Shown here in pieces: positions 36,536 through 45,761 of a DNA stretch of 64,000 bases (position 1 is the first letter of the stretch; every line of letters begins with the position of its first letter). A program made the position numbers and the translations under genes. The notes below the pieces were generated by a model. It did no database searches. It was not told the DNA's origin and saw nothing but the letters and a program-made list of their open reading frames with translations. The stretch comes from Limosilactobacillus fastidiosus (GTDB lineage: Bacteria; Bacillota; Bacilli; Lactobacillales; Lactobacillaceae). Location: positions 48,344-112,343 of the forward strand of contig NZ_JACIUZ010000025.1 of NCBI RefSeq assembly GCF_014145505.1, written 5' to 3'.

Positions 36536-37570
36536 TTAATCCTTTTTCTCAGCTGCCTTCTTTGTCGCAGCTTCCCTTTCTTCATCGCGTTTAATTAATC
36601 GTTTGGTTGCGTTCGTTTCATAGGCATTAATAATTCGTGCAACAACTGGGTGCCGAACAACATCTTCAGCAGTGAATTGAACGAACTTGATTGATTTAAT
36701 ATCCTTTAAAATCCGTTCTGCACTAATCAAACCACTTCGCGTTCCATGGGGGAGATCAATTTGTGAAACGTCTCCGTTTACTACCATCTTTGATCCAAAG
36801 CCAAGCCGGGTTAAGAACATCTTCATCTGTGCGTTAGTAGTATTTTGAGCCTCATCAAGAATAACAAAAGCTCCATCTAATGTCCGCCCCCGCATATACG
36901 CAAGTGGCGCAATTTCGATAACTCCTCGCTCCATCAGCCTTTGCGTATGATCAGTTCCAAAAATATCATTTAAGGCATCATATATTGGTCGCAAATAAGG
37001 ATCGATTTTCTCCTGAAGATCACCCGGAAGGAAGCCAAGACTTTCACCTGCTTCAACCGCAGGCCGAGTTAAAATAATCCGTTCCACTTCGCCCCGTTTC
37101 AAAGCTGCGACAGCCATCGCCACTGCTAAGTATGTCTTCCCGGTACCAGCAGGACCAATTCCGAATGTAATGTCATTATGCTTAATTGCATTAACGTACT
37201 GACGTTGTCCAAAATTCTTAACACGAATGGAGCGTCCTCGGCGATCCCGGATGATGGTTTCACTATAAAGATCAGCAAAATAATCCAATGTTCCACGGTG
37301 AGCCATCTTCATCGCACTAACAATATCAGTACTATGAATCCGAATTCCCTGCTCAGTTAAATTAACTAACGCGTGGAGGACATCCGCTGTCAGCTTAACG
37401 TTTTCGGGTAATCCCTTAATTTTAATGTTGTCGCCAAACGGGTTAATTGTGACGTTCATTCCCTGTTCATACAACGAAACAAATTTATCTTGAATTCCAA
37501 GTATGGCAACTTCTAATTCTGGACTTGTTATTTGAAATGTTTGTTCAATCTCTTCGTTTTTTTCTACCAA
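36536..37570 (-). CDS. phoH: PhoH-like ATPase
   Basis: This 344-residue protein has a small N-terminal KH-like part and a P-loop ATPase domain (FGIGPAGTGKTYLAVA, about 135-150; Walker B VILDEAQNTT). The family is linked with YbeY in RNA metabolism, but its exact activity is unproven. The start codon is TTG at 37570, chosen because AGAGGAGAAA is correctly spaced and no ATG is near. It opens the phoH-ybeY-dgkA-era-recO operon. A basic Lys/Ala/Glu tail ends the protein. Confidence 0.94.
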   Translation of the reverse strand: MVEKNEEIEQTFQITSPELEVAILGIQDKFVSLYEQGMNVTINPFGDNIKIKGLPENVKLTADVLHALVNLTEQGIRIHSTDIVSAMKMAHRGTLDYFADLYSETIIRDRRGRSIRVKNFGQRQYVNAIKHNDITFGIGPAGTGKTYLAVAMAVAALKRGEVERIILTRPAVEAGESLGFLPGDLQEKIDPYLRPIYDALNDIFGTDHTQRLMERGVIEIAPLAYMRGRTLDGAFVILDEAQNTTNAQMKMFLTRLGFGSKMVVNGDVSQIDLPHGTRSGLISAERILKDIKSIKFVQFTAEDVVRHPVVARIINAYETNATKRLIKRDEEREAATKKAAEKKD

Positions 37571-37684
37571 CTAAAATTTCTCCTCTAGTTTAATATAAGT
37601 AGATTCTGAATATGATTATATCATAGCCACTCTATTCTGTTGGATTTTTAGTATAAGACTCTCCACCATATTTGCAAATAAAAT

Positions 37685-37716
37685 GGACTTTAATACTAAC
37701 TAGAGTACTAAAGTCC
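37685..37716. terminator. Stem-loop after the argG-argH remnant
   Basis: GGACTTTAGTACT and AGTATTAAAGTCC pair with one G-U, followed by ATTTTATTTG on the minus strand. It probably terminated the old arg operon and now insulates phoH. Confidence 0.7.
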
Positions 37717-37723
37717 AATTATT

Positions 37724-38031
37724 TTATTCATCTAAGATCTTTTTTGCTTCTTTTATTTGGTGCCAAACTTGGGTAAAACTAGTTCCTCCTTTAGATTGCC
37801 GACGTTCAATCGCCACCCTAGGTTTTAAACATTCGTAAACCGTAGCATCAATTACTACTGACTTCCAAGCACCAACCTGCTCACCTTTTTTTGAATTATT
37901 TCTAAATTTTTTCCTTCACCAACGTCGATACAACATGCAATTACGTCATACCCCTTATCTTTAAGCCAAGCAATAGCTACGGACGTGTCTAAACCACCAG
38001 AATATGCTAATACAATCTTTTCTTTTTTCAT
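37724..38031 (-). pseudogene. argG: argG-argH deletion remnant (argininosuccinate synthase/lyase)
   Basis: The first 40 codons are the perfect start of argininosuccinate synthase ([20 protein letters not shown], with the ATP PP-motif SGGLDTS). A good GGAGG precedes the ATG at 38031. At an A7 run (37886-37892) one base is missing and the frame shifts. In the next frame argG continues ([14 protein letters not shown]). The sequence then jumps to what looks like the C-terminus of argininosuccinate lyase ([20 protein letters not shown]) and stops at 37724. So an internal deletion removed most of argG and argH. The product cannot be functional; arginine synthesis by this route is lost unless other copies exist. 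Confidence 0.88.
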
Positions 38032-38160
38032 TTTGTTATCCTCCATCCGTTCGAAATTGCTTATAAATATACATCTTATATTAATTTAAATCAACATAAA
38101 ATTAGCTTTTAAAGCAAAATATACATTTTAAGTTATAAATAATGAATGAGAAACTAAATA
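38032..38160. other. AT-rich upstream region of the arg remnant
   Basis: The very AT-rich 129 bases hold the old ribosome-binding site (GGAGG at about 38041-38045) and probably the former arg promoter and operator. I see TGTATATTTATAAG-like sequence reminiscent of an ARG box, but it is too weak to call. Confidence 0.25.
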
Positions 38161-38200
38161 AAAAAAGCCGTCAATATATACTTTCATATATATTGACGAC
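38161..38200 (-). terminator. Terminator of bsh
   Basis: GTCGTCAATATAT and ATATATTGACGGC pair (one G-U mismatch position), followed by six T on the minus strand, just after the bsh stop codon. Confidence 0.9.
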
Positions 38201-38208
38201 ATTAATTT

Positions 38209-39186
38209 TTAATCTTGATAGCAAATTGCTTGTTTAGTTTGCAAAGGATAAGTAAGTAACTCACTACTATCAAGCTTACTTTGATCTAGTTTAACCGCGT
38301 TAATTTGGTTATTTTCATATGTTGTGTAATAAAAGGTTCCTGTAGTAAGATTAACACCATCTGAGTAAATTGTGTATTCAAAAGTATTTGGTGCTACTTC
38401 ATCAAGTCCCTTTTGTTGTTCAACGGCATGAAGAAGGTGGAAATAATTAGTAACGTTTTCCAATTCATCTTTGCCTTCTGGTGAATGCATCTTAGTAAAG
38501 GTTTCCTTAACAAACCGACTTTCGGAATCCATTCCCCCCGGAAGCATGTGTGTTCCTAAACCACGACTATATAATTCCAGCTTTGTATTTGGTGCAAGTG
38601 TATTAGTTGGTTGAGCTGGTGAAACACTTTGATAGTTACTCAAATTATTAAGTTGTTGTGGAAATTCAGGATTATTTGTTAAAACTCCAACGGGATTATC
38701 GTAAACACTTAAGCCCTTCTTGGTTGATTCAACGACAATTGATTCACCAGACTTGTCAGCAATCAGCCAGTGGAGTGGTGACAATGGGAACTTCTCTGAA
38801 AAATTAATGTTAACTAAGTTCAAGTTCTTAATTAAGTCCTTGACTTCACCAACATTCTTACATTGACCAAGAACGTATGGGATAAATTCAAACGGCGTAA
38901 CATTATCTTTTTCTGGATCTTCTGGGAAATAATGACAAGGACCATCAAAGTTCAATCCAGCCATTCCTAAACCTTCTTCATTAGCACCATCAAAGTATAA
39001 TGGATAACCCTCTTGAACGATTGCCATCCCAGTAATAGCATAATGATGATTTAGTGACTTCATCTTTCGAAATTTAAACTCGTAGTCGCGAGGAGTTATA
39101 ACAACTTCTTCACCAAAGGAAATTTCTAAATCTAAATTACGACCAAAGTAGCTATCGCCAGCCGTATAAATAATTGATGTACACAT
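38209..39186 (-). CDS. bsh: Choloylglycine (bile salt) hydrolase
   Basis: This 325-residue Ntn hydrolase removes glycine or taurine from conjugated bile salts. The start MCTSIIYTAG places the nucleophile Cys at position 2, exposed after Met removal. Arg16 and Asp19 (FGRNLDLE) match the family Arg18/Asp21. NNPEF and SRF carry the expected Asn and Arg. The ATG at 39186 is chosen because AGGAGG lies 12 bases ahead and Cys2 must be N-terminal; a longer frame is rejected. It is cytoplasmic with its own promoter and terminator. The close relative penicillin V acylase cannot be fully excluded. It sits in an accessory spot between yqeY and phoH. Confidence 0.93.
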   Translation of the reverse strand: MCTSIIYTAGDSYFGRNLDLEISFGEEVVITPRDYEFKFRKMKSLNHHYAITGMAIVQEGYPLYFDGANEEGLGMAGLNFDGPCHYFPEDPEKDNVTPFEFIPYVLGQCKNVGEVKDLIKNLNLVNINFSEKFPLSPLHWLIADKSGESIVVESTKKGLSVYDNPVGVLTNNPEFPQQLNNLSNYQSVSPAQPTNTLAPNTKLELYSRGLGTHMLPGGMDSESRFVKETFTKMHSPEGKDELENVTNYFHLLHAVEQQKGLDEVAPNTFEYTIYSDGVNLTTGTFYYTTYENNQINAVKLDQSKLDSSELLTYPLQTKQAICYQD

Positions 39187-39231
39187 ATAATGTATAAACC
39201 TCCTAAATAAAAATAACACACTACCTTTTCT

Positions 39232-39260
39232 ATCGTAACACGTTAAATACCTATTCTCAA
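39232..39260 (-). promoter_or_regulatory. Promoter of bsh
   Basis: TTGAGA (39255-39260) and TACGAT (39232-39237) with 17-base spacing, giving a leader of about 40 bases. Confidence 0.65.
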
Positions 39261-39280
39261 GGTTTTGACAATTAAATAAT

Positions 39281-39727
39281 TTATTTATTCAATTCATCCT
39301 TAACGGTTTGGTTAACTAGCTTACCATCAGCTTGCCCCTTGACCTTTGGCATTACAGCGCCCATTACCTTACCGAAATCCTTCATACTTGAAGCACCAAC
39401 TTGCTCAATTGTTTCATTAACAATCTTTTTAACGTCATCTTCTGAAAGTTGTTGTGGCATGTACTTTTCAACAACTTTCATCTCAGCTTCAGTTTTTTCA
39501 ACAAGATCCTTACGCCCGGCTTGTTTAAATTCATCAAGTGATTCCTTACGTTGCTTGTATTCACGTGCCATTACTGCAACTTCTTCGTCAGAAGTCAGAT
39601 CATGGCCTTGTTCAATTTGTTCATTTTGCACCGCGGCTTTAAGCATCCGCACAACCCCAAGAGTTTCCTTGTCGCGATTCTTCATAGCAGAAACCATATC
39701 AGAAGTTAAATCTTGTAATAAACTCAT
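39281..39727 (-). CDS. GatB/YqeY domain-containing protein
   Basis: This 148-residue YqeY family protein is entirely helical and related to the tRNA-binding tail of amidotransferase GatB (AEMKVVEKYMPQQLSEDDVKK near 85-105, MGAVMPKVKGQADGKLVN near the end). Precise function unknown. It follows rpsU in the conserved rpsU-yqeY pair, separated by an attenuator-like terminator. Confidence 0.9.
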   Translation of the reverse strand: MSLLQDLTSDMVSAMKNRDKETLGVVRMLKAAVQNEQIEQGHDLTSDEEVAVMAREYKQRKESLDEFKQAGRKDLVEKTEAEMKVVEKYMPQQLSEDDVKKIVNETIEQVGASSMKDFGKVMGAVMPKVKGQADGKLVNQTVKDELNK

Positions 39728-39753
39728 TTCAAATTCTTCCCTTCTTGAAAATT

Positions 39754-39787
39754 AAAAAAGCTCCCACCATCAGGAAAAGGTGAGAGC
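39754..39787 (-). terminator. Attenuator between rpsU and yqeY
   Basis: GCTCTCACC pairs with GGTGGGAGC (one G-U) around a 10-base loop and is followed by six T. It lies between the two genes of the rpsU-yqeY pair, so it likely sets a high S21 : low YqeY ratio. Confidence 0.85.
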
Positions 39788-39794
39788 AAATAAA

Positions 39795-39986
39795 TTAGTA
39801 ACGACGACGGCGCTTATTCTTACGCTTCCGTGCCGCTTCAGATTTCAACTTACGTTTTACACTTGGCTTTTCGTAAAATTCGCGTTTACGGTATTCTTGC
39901 AAAGTTCCGTTGCGTGAAACTGTACGTTTAAAGCGTCGAAGAGCGTCATCCAAAGATTCATTCTTACGAACGACTGTTTTTGACAT
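39795..39986 (-). CDS. rpsU: 30S ribosomal protein S21
   Basis: This 63-residue, very basic protein (ending RKNKRRRRY) is S21, involved in initiation. The [20 protein letters not shown] opening is diagnostic. GGAGGGAGGG precedes the ATG. Its 5' leader includes a small GAGCG/CGCTC hairpin (40024-40042). Confidence 0.97.
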   Translation of the reverse strand: MSKTVVRKNESLDDALRRFKRTVSRNGTLQEYRKREFYEKPSVKRKLKSEAARKRKNKRRRRY

Positions 39987-40058
39987 GTTGATTCCCTCCC
40001 TCCGAGCTTAAAGTTACGTATTAGAGCGATATAACCCCGCTCCTTCACTACAAATGCC

Positions 40059-40087
40059 ATTGTAACTAATTAGATTCTGAGTGTCAA
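40059..40087 (-). promoter_or_regulatory. Promoter of rpsU
   Basis: TTGACA (40082-40087) and TACAAT (40059-40064) with 17-base spacing, a near-consensus pair fitting a highly expressed ribosomal gene. Confidence 0.85.
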
Positions 40088-40143
40088 TAAATCTTTTGAA
40101 ATTATTAAGATAAATTTTGGCTACTATCTTTTAAAACTAAGTT

Positions 40144-40163
40144 GTAATTTAGATCTAAATTAC
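40144..40163. other. Perfect 20-bp palindrome between rpsU and the amino-acid transporter
   Basis: GTAATTTAGA is followed directly by its exact complement TCTAAATTAC. The palindrome is about 68 bases upstream of the transporter -35 and 57 bases upstream of the rpsU -35. It could be a binding site of a dimeric regulator; the regulator is unknown. Confidence 0.55.
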
Positions 40164-40230
40164 CTTTTATGCAAGTTTAAGGCTATTTATTCACCTTCAT
40201 GAATTATTATTACTTATTTTCGGAAAAATA

Positions 40231-40259
40231 TTGCATATTTAATCATGATAGAGTATATT
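40231..40259 (+). promoter_or_regulatory. Promoter of the amino-acid ABC transporter operon
   Basis: TTGCAT (40231-40236) and TATATT (40254-40259) with 17-base spacing, 44 bases ahead of the start codon. Confidence 0.7.
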
Positions 40260-40302
40260 ACTCATCAACGTATTTATTTTCTAGATGAAGGGGTTATTGA
40301 TT

Positions 40303-41808
40303 ATGAAATTTTTCAAACATTTACTAATGCTGATAATCATTACATTCCCGATACTATGTGTACCGGTTTCAGCTTTAGCGGCTACCGAAAGCAGCAGTCC
40401 AAATTCTTCTACTAATCCTGCTCAAGTCGCCATAAATGATTCACTACAAAGAATCAAGCAAAAGGGAACATTGGTTGTTGGAATGAGTGCCGATTATCCC
40501 CCGTACGAATTCACCACAAAAGAACATGGGAAAACAAAGTACGTTGGCTTTGAAGTATCACTCGTTAAACAACTTGCTAAGGATATTGGCGTCAAATTAG
40601 TAATTAAAAATATGGACTTTGATTCCCTATTGGTTGCTCTCGAAACTGGAAAAATCGATGTTATTGCTTCAGGAATGAACATTACTAGTGAACGGAAAAA
40701 GAGTGTTGATTTTTCCGATACCTATTATTCGGGCGATAGCTACTTCTTAATTAATAAGAGTGACAAAGATAAATTAGTTAATGCCAAAAGTTTTAACGGA
40801 AAAACGGTTGGCGCACAAAACGGTACCCTCCAATCAACTATGATTTCTAAGGATATGCCGCAAGCTACTGGGAAAGGATTAGCTAAGCTGTCATCTCTCG
40901 TAATCGGCTTACAATCCCATAAGTATGATGGGGTATTAATGGATGCCGCTACTGCCAAAGCTTATGTGGCTAATAACTCTAACTTATATGCCTTTAATTC
41001 AAAACTACCGGTTACTGCCGGAGGGATTGCTCTCGCCTTTCCCAAAGGTGATACTTCATTAATCAATGCTGCCAACCAAACTATTAAAAAGGTCAATCAA
41101 GAAGACCTAATCAACAAAAAATGGATCCCAGAAGCATCACAGTATATGAAGAGTTACAAAAAACAAAATACTGTTCTTAGTTATTGGCGTTACTTCGCAA
41201 AAGGGGTTGGCTATACATTAATTATTACTATCGTTTCTGTCTTCTTTGGCTTTCTTTTAGGAACAATTTTTGCCCTAATGCGTCTATCAAAGAATAAGTT
41301 TCTTCATTCAATTGCAGTTTGCTATATTGAATTCTTACGGGGAACCCCAATGATGGTTCAAATTATGTTCGTCTATTTTGGTATCGGTGCAATAATCCAG
41401 TCTCTTCCTGCCCTACTCGCCGGGATTATTGCCGTCTCACTAAACTCCGGAGCCTATGTCGCCGAAATTATCCGTTCAGGAATTCAATCAATTCCAGCTG
41501 GTCAAGCAGAGGCTGCACGAAGCCTTGGAATGAGCAAAGACGAAACCTTCCGTTATGTTGTCATGCCACAAGCACTTAAAAATATTTGGCCAGCCCTTGG
41601 AAACGAGTTAATCACCTTATTGAAAGATAGTTCTCTTGTTTCTGTTATTGGGGTAACCGAATTAATGTTCCAGACACAATTAGTCCAATCTGCCACCTAT
41701 AAGGGAGTCCTTCCTCTTTTCATTACCATGATGATCTACTTTATATTAACGTTCACGCTTTCCAGAATTCTATTTTACTTTGAAAGGAGAATGAAACATG
41801 CCCACTAA
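40303..41808 (+). CDS. Amino-acid ABC transporter, fused binding protein and permease
   Basis: A 501-residue fusion. It begins with a signal peptide/anchor (about 5-28, ending SALA). A family 3 solute-binding domain follows (about 50-275, starting [27 protein letters not shown]: core [11 protein letters not shown]). A HisM/GlnP-type permease domain (about 290-500) has five helices and the EAA loop ([18 protein letters not shown], about 405-422). Such GlnPH fusions import polar amino acids, mostly glutamine or glutamate, in lactic acid bacteria. The exact substrate is not determinable here. The ATG at 40303 follows GAAGGGG; an ATG six codons earlier overlaps that site. It overlaps the ATPase gene by 11 bases. 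Confidence 0.93.
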   Translation: MKFFKHLLMLIIITFPILCVPVSALAATESSSPNSSTNPAQVAINDSLQRIKQKGTLVVGMSADYPPYEFTTKEHGKTKYVGFEVSLVKQLAKDIGVKLVIKNMDFDSLLVALETGKIDVIASGMNITSERKKSVDFSDTYYSGDSYFLINKSDKDKLVNAKSFNGKTVGAQNGTLQSTMISKDMPQATGKGLAKLSSLVIGLQSHKYDGVLMDAATAKAYVANNSNLYAFNSKLPVTAGGIALAFPKGDTSLINAANQTIKKVNQEDLINKKWIPEASQYMKSYKKQNTVLSYWRYFAKGVGYTLIITIVSVFFGFLLGTIFALMRLSKNKFLHSIAVCYIEFLRGTPMMVQIMFVYFGIGAIIQSLPALLAGIIAVSLNSGAYVAEIIRSGIQSIPAGQAEAARSLGMSKDETFRYVVMPQALKNIWPALGNELITLLKDSSLVSVIGVTELMFQTQLVQSATYKGVLPLFITMMIYFILTFTLSRILFYFERRMKHAH

Positions 41809-42538
41809 AATAATCGAAGTTCAAAACTTACAAAAGAAATATAAGAATAATATTGTCCTTAAAGATATTACCGAACACGTTGATAAGGGGCAGGTAATTT
41901 GTGTAATTGGTCCATCTGGCGCTGGAAAAAGTACCTTCTTGCGTTGCTTGAATGCCTTAGAACAACCAACAAATGGAAAAGTCCTCTTTGAAGGGCAACA
42001 ATTAACTGGTCTTAATGATAAAAAGCTCGACCAACTACGAGAAAAAATGGGAATGGTTTTTCAGGGCTTTAATCTTTTTCCAAATATGAACGTCATCGAA
42101 AATATTAAGCTAGCTCCAATAAAGGTTAAGCATATTCCAGAAGATGAAGCAACGGCAACAGCAATGAAATTATTAACTAAAGTCGGTCTAGCTGATAAAG
42201 CTCAACAATACCCAACTCAGTTATCGGGAGGACAGAAGCAACGAGTCGCTATTGCAAGAGCTCTTGCAATGAATCCTGAAGTGATGTTATTTGATGAACC
42301 AACAAGTGCCCTTGATCCAGAAATGGTTGAGGAAGTTTTAACTGTAATGCATGATCTTGCTGATTCCGGAATGACAATGGTTGTAGTTACTCATGAAATG
42401 GGATTTGCTCATGAAGTTGCGGACCAAATTTGGTTTATGGCCGACGGTTATATTCAAGAAACAGGTATTCCAGATGAATTTTTTGCCCACCCAAAAAGTG
42501 AACGGGCAAAGGAATTCCTCAAGAAAATCTTAAAATAG
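41798..42538 (+). CDS. glnQ: Amino-acid ABC transporter ATP-binding protein (GlnQ family)
   Basis: This 246-residue ABC ATPase has Walker [11 protein letters not shown]-loop [10 protein letters not shown], signature [15 protein letters not shown], Walker [14 protein letters not shown] and [11 protein letters not shown], typical of the polar amino-acid group. GAAAGGAG precedes the ATG inside the end of the permease gene, so the two are translationally coupled. Confidence 0.95.
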   Translation: MPTKIIEVQNLQKKYKNNIVLKDITEHVDKGQVICVIGPSGAGKSTFLRCLNALEQPTNGKVLFEGQQLTGLNDKKLDQLREKMGMVFQGFNLFPNMNVIENIKLAPIKVKHIPEDEATATAMKLLTKVGLADKAQQYPTQLSGGQKQRVAIARALAMNPEVMLFDEPTSALDPEMVEEVLTVMHDLADSGMTMVVVTHEMGFAHEVADQIWFMADGYIQETGIPDEFFAHPKSERAKEFLKKILK

Positions 42539-42586
42539 AAAAAGGAAACCGGAAAATCAAATTAGTTTTCTGGTTTCCTTTTTATT
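42539..42586. terminator. Bidirectional terminator
   Basis: AAAAGGAAACC-GGAAAA and TTTTC-TGGTTTCCTTTTT arms with one mismatch, between the convergent glnQ and aspS genes. Confidence 0.88.
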
Positions 42587-42617
42587 TTAACTTTACAAGG
42601 TTTTAATCCTGATAAGG

Positions 42618-44417
42618 TTAATCTTCATCATCATTATCTTGCTTATAATCAACCTTATCGTCAAACTGAACCTTCAAGTCATTCAGTTGTTGTTGACTAA
42701 CCTTACCAGGAGCAGCAGTTAACGGTTCAACCGCCTTCGAATTCTTAGGGAATGGAATGACGTCACGAATGCTATCAGCCTGTGCAAGTAACATTACCCA
42801 ACGATCTAACCCAAAGGCTAATCCCCCCTCAGGAGGCATTCCAAGTGTTAAGGCCTTTAGCAAGAAACCAAAACGAGCTTCTGCACGTTCCTTAGTGTAT
42901 CCCAATGCCTTAAGAACCTTTTCTTGTACTTTCGGATCATGGATACGGATTGAACCACCACCAATTTCTTGGCCATTCAAAATGATGTCATAACTTTGAG
43001 CATGTGCCTTATGTGGATCTTCACCATCTTCAAGATAGTGCAAGTCTTCTTCGTTTAACATGGTGAATGGGTGGTGAGCAGCAATCCATTTACCAAAGCC
43101 TTCATCATATTCAAACATTGGCCAGTTAACAACCCACAAATAATTCCATTGATTAGCTGCAATCATATTCTGTTCTTTGGCAATTTCGCGACGTAAATAA
43201 CCAAGTGAATCACTAACAACGTGGAAGGAGTCAGCAACAAAGAGGATCAAATCACCCGGCTTTGCTCCCATCTTCTCATTAATTGCATCAGCGTAATCGT
43301 TAATGAACTTGGCAATTGGACCAGAATAACCATCTTCAGTTACTTTTACCCAGGCAAGTCCCTTAGCTCCAAAACGCTTAATGTATTCTTCCTTCTTAGA
43401 AATGTCTTTTCGTGAATACTTATCAGCACCGCCTGGGACACAAATTGCCCGAACAAAGTTACCATTAGCAACGGTTCCAGAAAAGACCTTAAAGGAACTA
43501 TCCTTAACAATATCAGATAAGTCATGGATCAACATGCCAAAACGAGTATCTGGCTTATCTGAACCGTACTTATCCATTGCTTCTTGCCATTCCATCCGTG
43601 GGAATGGGGTCTTAACATCGACCCCTAGTACATCCTTCATGACCTTCTTAATTAATCCTTCGGTCATCGTTTGAATATCTTCAGGAGTTGCAAAACTCAT
43701 TTCAGTATCAATTTGAGTAAATTCTGGTTGGCGGTCACCACGCAAATCTTCATCCCGGAAGCAGCGAGCAATCTGATAGTACTTATCAACCCCAGCAGCC
43801 ATCAATAACTGCTTAAATAATTGTGGGGATTGTGGAAGTGCGTAGAAGTGGCCTGGATAAACCCGCGAGGGAACAATATAATCACGGGCCCCTTCTGGAG
43901 TAGAACGGGTTAAGTCAGGTGTTTCGACATCCATGAATCCCTGACTATCGTAATAGTGGTGGACAACAGAAGTAACCTTGCTCCGTAACATAAGATTCTT
44001 CATCATTTCAGGACGACGAAGATCAAGGTAACGATACTTCATCCGTAAATCTTCACTTGCATCAACATTGTCAGCAATATCAAATGGTGTGGTTTCAGAT
44101 TTTGCTAAAACTTTAATTTTATTAACCGCAACTTCAATCTTTCCCGTCTTCATCTCAGGATTAATTTCTTTTCCAGCCCGTAATTGAACCTTCCCTTGTA
44201 CCTCAAGAACGTATTGGTTACGAACTGCGTTAGCAACTTTAAATGCTTCCGGATTTTCTTTTTCATTAAAGACTAATTGAACAATTCCTTCACGATCCCA
44301 TAAGTCAATAAAAATTAATCCACCAAGATTACGGCGCTTAGCAACCCATCCCTTAAGGACAACTTCTTGGCCAACTTGTTTTTCACTGGTATTACCAGCG
44401 TAATTAGTTCTTTTCAT
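42618..44417 (-). CDS. aspS: Aspartyl-tRNA synthetase
   Basis: This 599-residue bacterial-type class IIb AspRS has an N-terminal OB anticodon domain ([20 protein letters not shown], about 22-41), a class II core with motif 2 [17 protein letters not shown] and motif 3 [13 protein letters not shown], and the bacterial GAD insert. The residue after KRRN is Leu, as in discriminating AspRS of E. coli rather than His seen in some non-discriminating enzymes, so it probably charges only tRNA-Asp. It stands alone, without the hisS that often precedes it, and is controlled by a T-box. An acidic tail (QDNDDED) ends it. Confidence 0.97.
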   Translation of the reverse strand: MKRTNYAGNTSEKQVGQEVVLKGWVAKRRNLGGLIFIDLWDREGIVQLVFNEKENPEAFKVANAVRNQYVLEVQGKVQLRAGKEINPEMKTGKIEVAVNKIKVLAKSETTPFDIADNVDASEDLRMKYRYLDLRRPEMMKNLMLRSKVTSVVHHYYDSQGFMDVETPDLTRSTPEGARDYIVPSRVYPGHFYALPQSPQLFKQLLMAAGVDKYYQIARCFRDEDLRGDRQPEFTQIDTEMSFATPEDIQTMTEGLIKKVMKDVLGVDVKTPFPRMEWQEAMDKYGSDKPDTRFGMLIHDLSDIVKDSSFKVFSGTVANGNFVRAICVPGGADKYSRKDISKKEEYIKRFGAKGLAWVKVTEDGYSGPIAKFINDYADAINEKMGAKPGDLILFVADSFHVVSDSLGYLRREIAKEQNMIAANQWNYLWVVNWPMFEYDEGFGKWIAAHHPFTMLNEEDLHYLEDGEDPHKAHAQSYDIILNGQEIGGGSIRIHDPKVQEKVLKALGYTKERAEARFGFLLKALTLGMPPEGGLAFGLDRWVMLLAQADSIRDVIPFPKNSKAVEPLTAAPGKVSQQQLNDLKVQFDDKVDYKQDNDDED

Positions 44418-44473
44418 CCTCTAATTACCTCTTTAACCATTTTTAGATTGGTAGTATTAATACTAATTTCTAA

Positions 44474-44690
44474 TAAAAAAAGCACCCCTGTTATTCGCAA
44501 AGGGTGCTTTTAGCACGGTACCACCTTAGTATCACTCATAGATAACGTCGAACATCGACGGGACTAATTGTCCAGCCTCAAAAGTGTCAATTACTCCCTA
44601 AACGTCATGGGCTTCCACCGATTCCCACTCGCTATTGACTAAAGTGAATAAGCATTCTTTATCATTGGCTATTAGTATTAAAATTACAAT
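44474..44690 (-). ncRNA. T-box leader of aspS
   Basis: The T-box core AAGGTGGTACCGTGCT lies at about 44511-44526 on the minus strand. A terminator (AGCACCC / GGGTGCT arms, 44481-44508) then runs into seven T. Stem I sequence extends to about 44690. Two GAC triplets in stem I could be the aspartate specifier; I could not decide between them. Uncharged tRNA-Asp should promote read-through into aspS. Confidence 0.88.
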
Positions 44691-44693
44691 CCT

Positions 44694-44722
44694 ACCCTAC
44701 CCGAGTTCACGGAAAATGTCAA
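44694..44722 (-). promoter_or_regulatory. Possible promoter of the aspS T-box transcript
   Basis: A perfect TTGACA -35 (44717-44722) is followed after 17 bases by TAGGGT (44694-44699), a weak -10. The position just ahead of the T-box stem I supports it. Confidence 0.5.
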
Positions 44723-44791
44723 TAGGTACATGACTTAATTGGTTTTATAAAGATAAAAGTTTAAAATGTAAGTCAAGAGAAGGTGTTTATT

Positions 44792-45643
44792 TTGAATAAT
44801 CAACAATTATCTACTACCTGGTTAGCCCAACTCCCCCTGAATAATATTATTAGTTGCGAACCAGTCAGCGGTGGTGACATTAATCTTGCCTATCAAATTA
44901 AAACTACTAACGCCACGTACTTCTTGAAAGTCCAGCCTCAGCATCCAGCATCGTATTTTGATCACGAAATTCTCAGCCTAAAAGAAATCGGCCAGGTTGC
45001 TAATGTCCCTACTCCGATTGCTCATGGTGAAATCAATAGTGACGCTTACTTAATTCTTAAGTGGATCACTAAGGGTTATGGAGACCAATATGCTCTTGGT
45101 CAAGAAGTTGCCAAGATGCACCAACTAAAAAATGAAAAATTTGGTTTCATGGATAATCATCAGACAAAAGTACTAGTTAAAGATAATCATTGGAATCCCA
45201 GTTGGTGTAATTTTTATATTAATCAACGACTAAAACCAGAGGTCTCTACCGCCATAAAAACAGGCCAATGGAATAAATGGCGGCAAACTCACTTCGATCG
45301 CATGGTTACCAAATTTAATAATTATTATTCAACAACTGAGGTTCAACCAAGTCTTCTCCATGGTGATCTATGGGCTGGAAATTTCATGTTCAACCAAGAA
45401 CATCAACCATACTTAATTGATCCGGACTGTATTTATGGCGACCGAGAATTTGATCTTGCAATGACAACAGTTTTCGGTGGCTTTGATGAACAGTTCTATC
45501 GTGGTTACAATACTATATACCCCATCAAGCCAGGAATTAATGCTCGCCTTCCTTGGTACAAATTCTATTATCTTTGTATGCACCTCATTTTATTTGGTGA
45601 AAGCTATGGACCAGCCATGGATCAAATCCTCAATAATTATTGA
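44792..45643 (+). CDS. Fructosamine kinase family protein
   Basis: This 283-residue protein has the aminoglycoside-phosphotransferase fold. Lys in YFLKVQP binds ATP; HGDLWAGN (catalytic Asp, about 195-202) and LIDPDCIYGDREFDLAM (metal Asp, about 215-231) match the FN3K/ribulosamine-kinase family. Such enzymes phosphorylate Amadori sugars on proteins or free amines for deglycation. The start TTG at 44792 is preferred over a GTG nine bases upstream, because AGAAGG is correctly placed only for the TTG. It is monocistronic and divergent from aspS. The physiological substrate is unknown. Confidence 0.85.
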   Translation: MNNQQLSTTWLAQLPLNNIISCEPVSGGDINLAYQIKTTNATYFLKVQPQHPASYFDHEILSLKEIGQVANVPTPIAHGEINSDAYLILKWITKGYGDQYALGQEVAKMHQLKNEKFGFMDNHQTKVLVKDNHWNPSWCNFYINQRLKPEVSTAIKTGQWNKWRQTHFDRMVTKFNNYYSTTEVQPSLLHGDLWAGNFMFNQEHQPYLIDPDCIYGDREFDLAMTTVFGGFDEQFYRGYNTIYPIKPGINARLPWYKFYYLCMHLILFGESYGPAMDQILNNY

Positions 45644-45675
45644 AACTTAAAAATTGCCGAATTATAGTATTTAAA

Positions 45676-45723
45676 AAGCAAAGGAGTTCCAAGACGCGGA
45701 AAACCGTGCCTGGACTCCTTTTA
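45676..45723. terminator. Bidirectional terminator
   Basis: AAAGGAGT(T)CCA pairs with TGGACTCCTTT and an inner CGCGG/CCGTG stem, flanked by A and T runs. It separates the convergent kinase and dtd genes. Confidence 0.8.
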
Positions 45724-45761
45724 CTTATAGGGATATAAACAATTTCTACCGTGTTTTCTTA

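Noticed and set aside
37886..37892. Programmed frameshift in the argG A7 run
   Set aside because: The downstream part is already a deletion fusion to argH sequence, so the run is a simple decay mutation.
38032..38110. ARG box upstream of the argG remnant
   Set aside because: Only a weak AT-rich resemblance, not distinguishable from background in such an AT-rich stretch.
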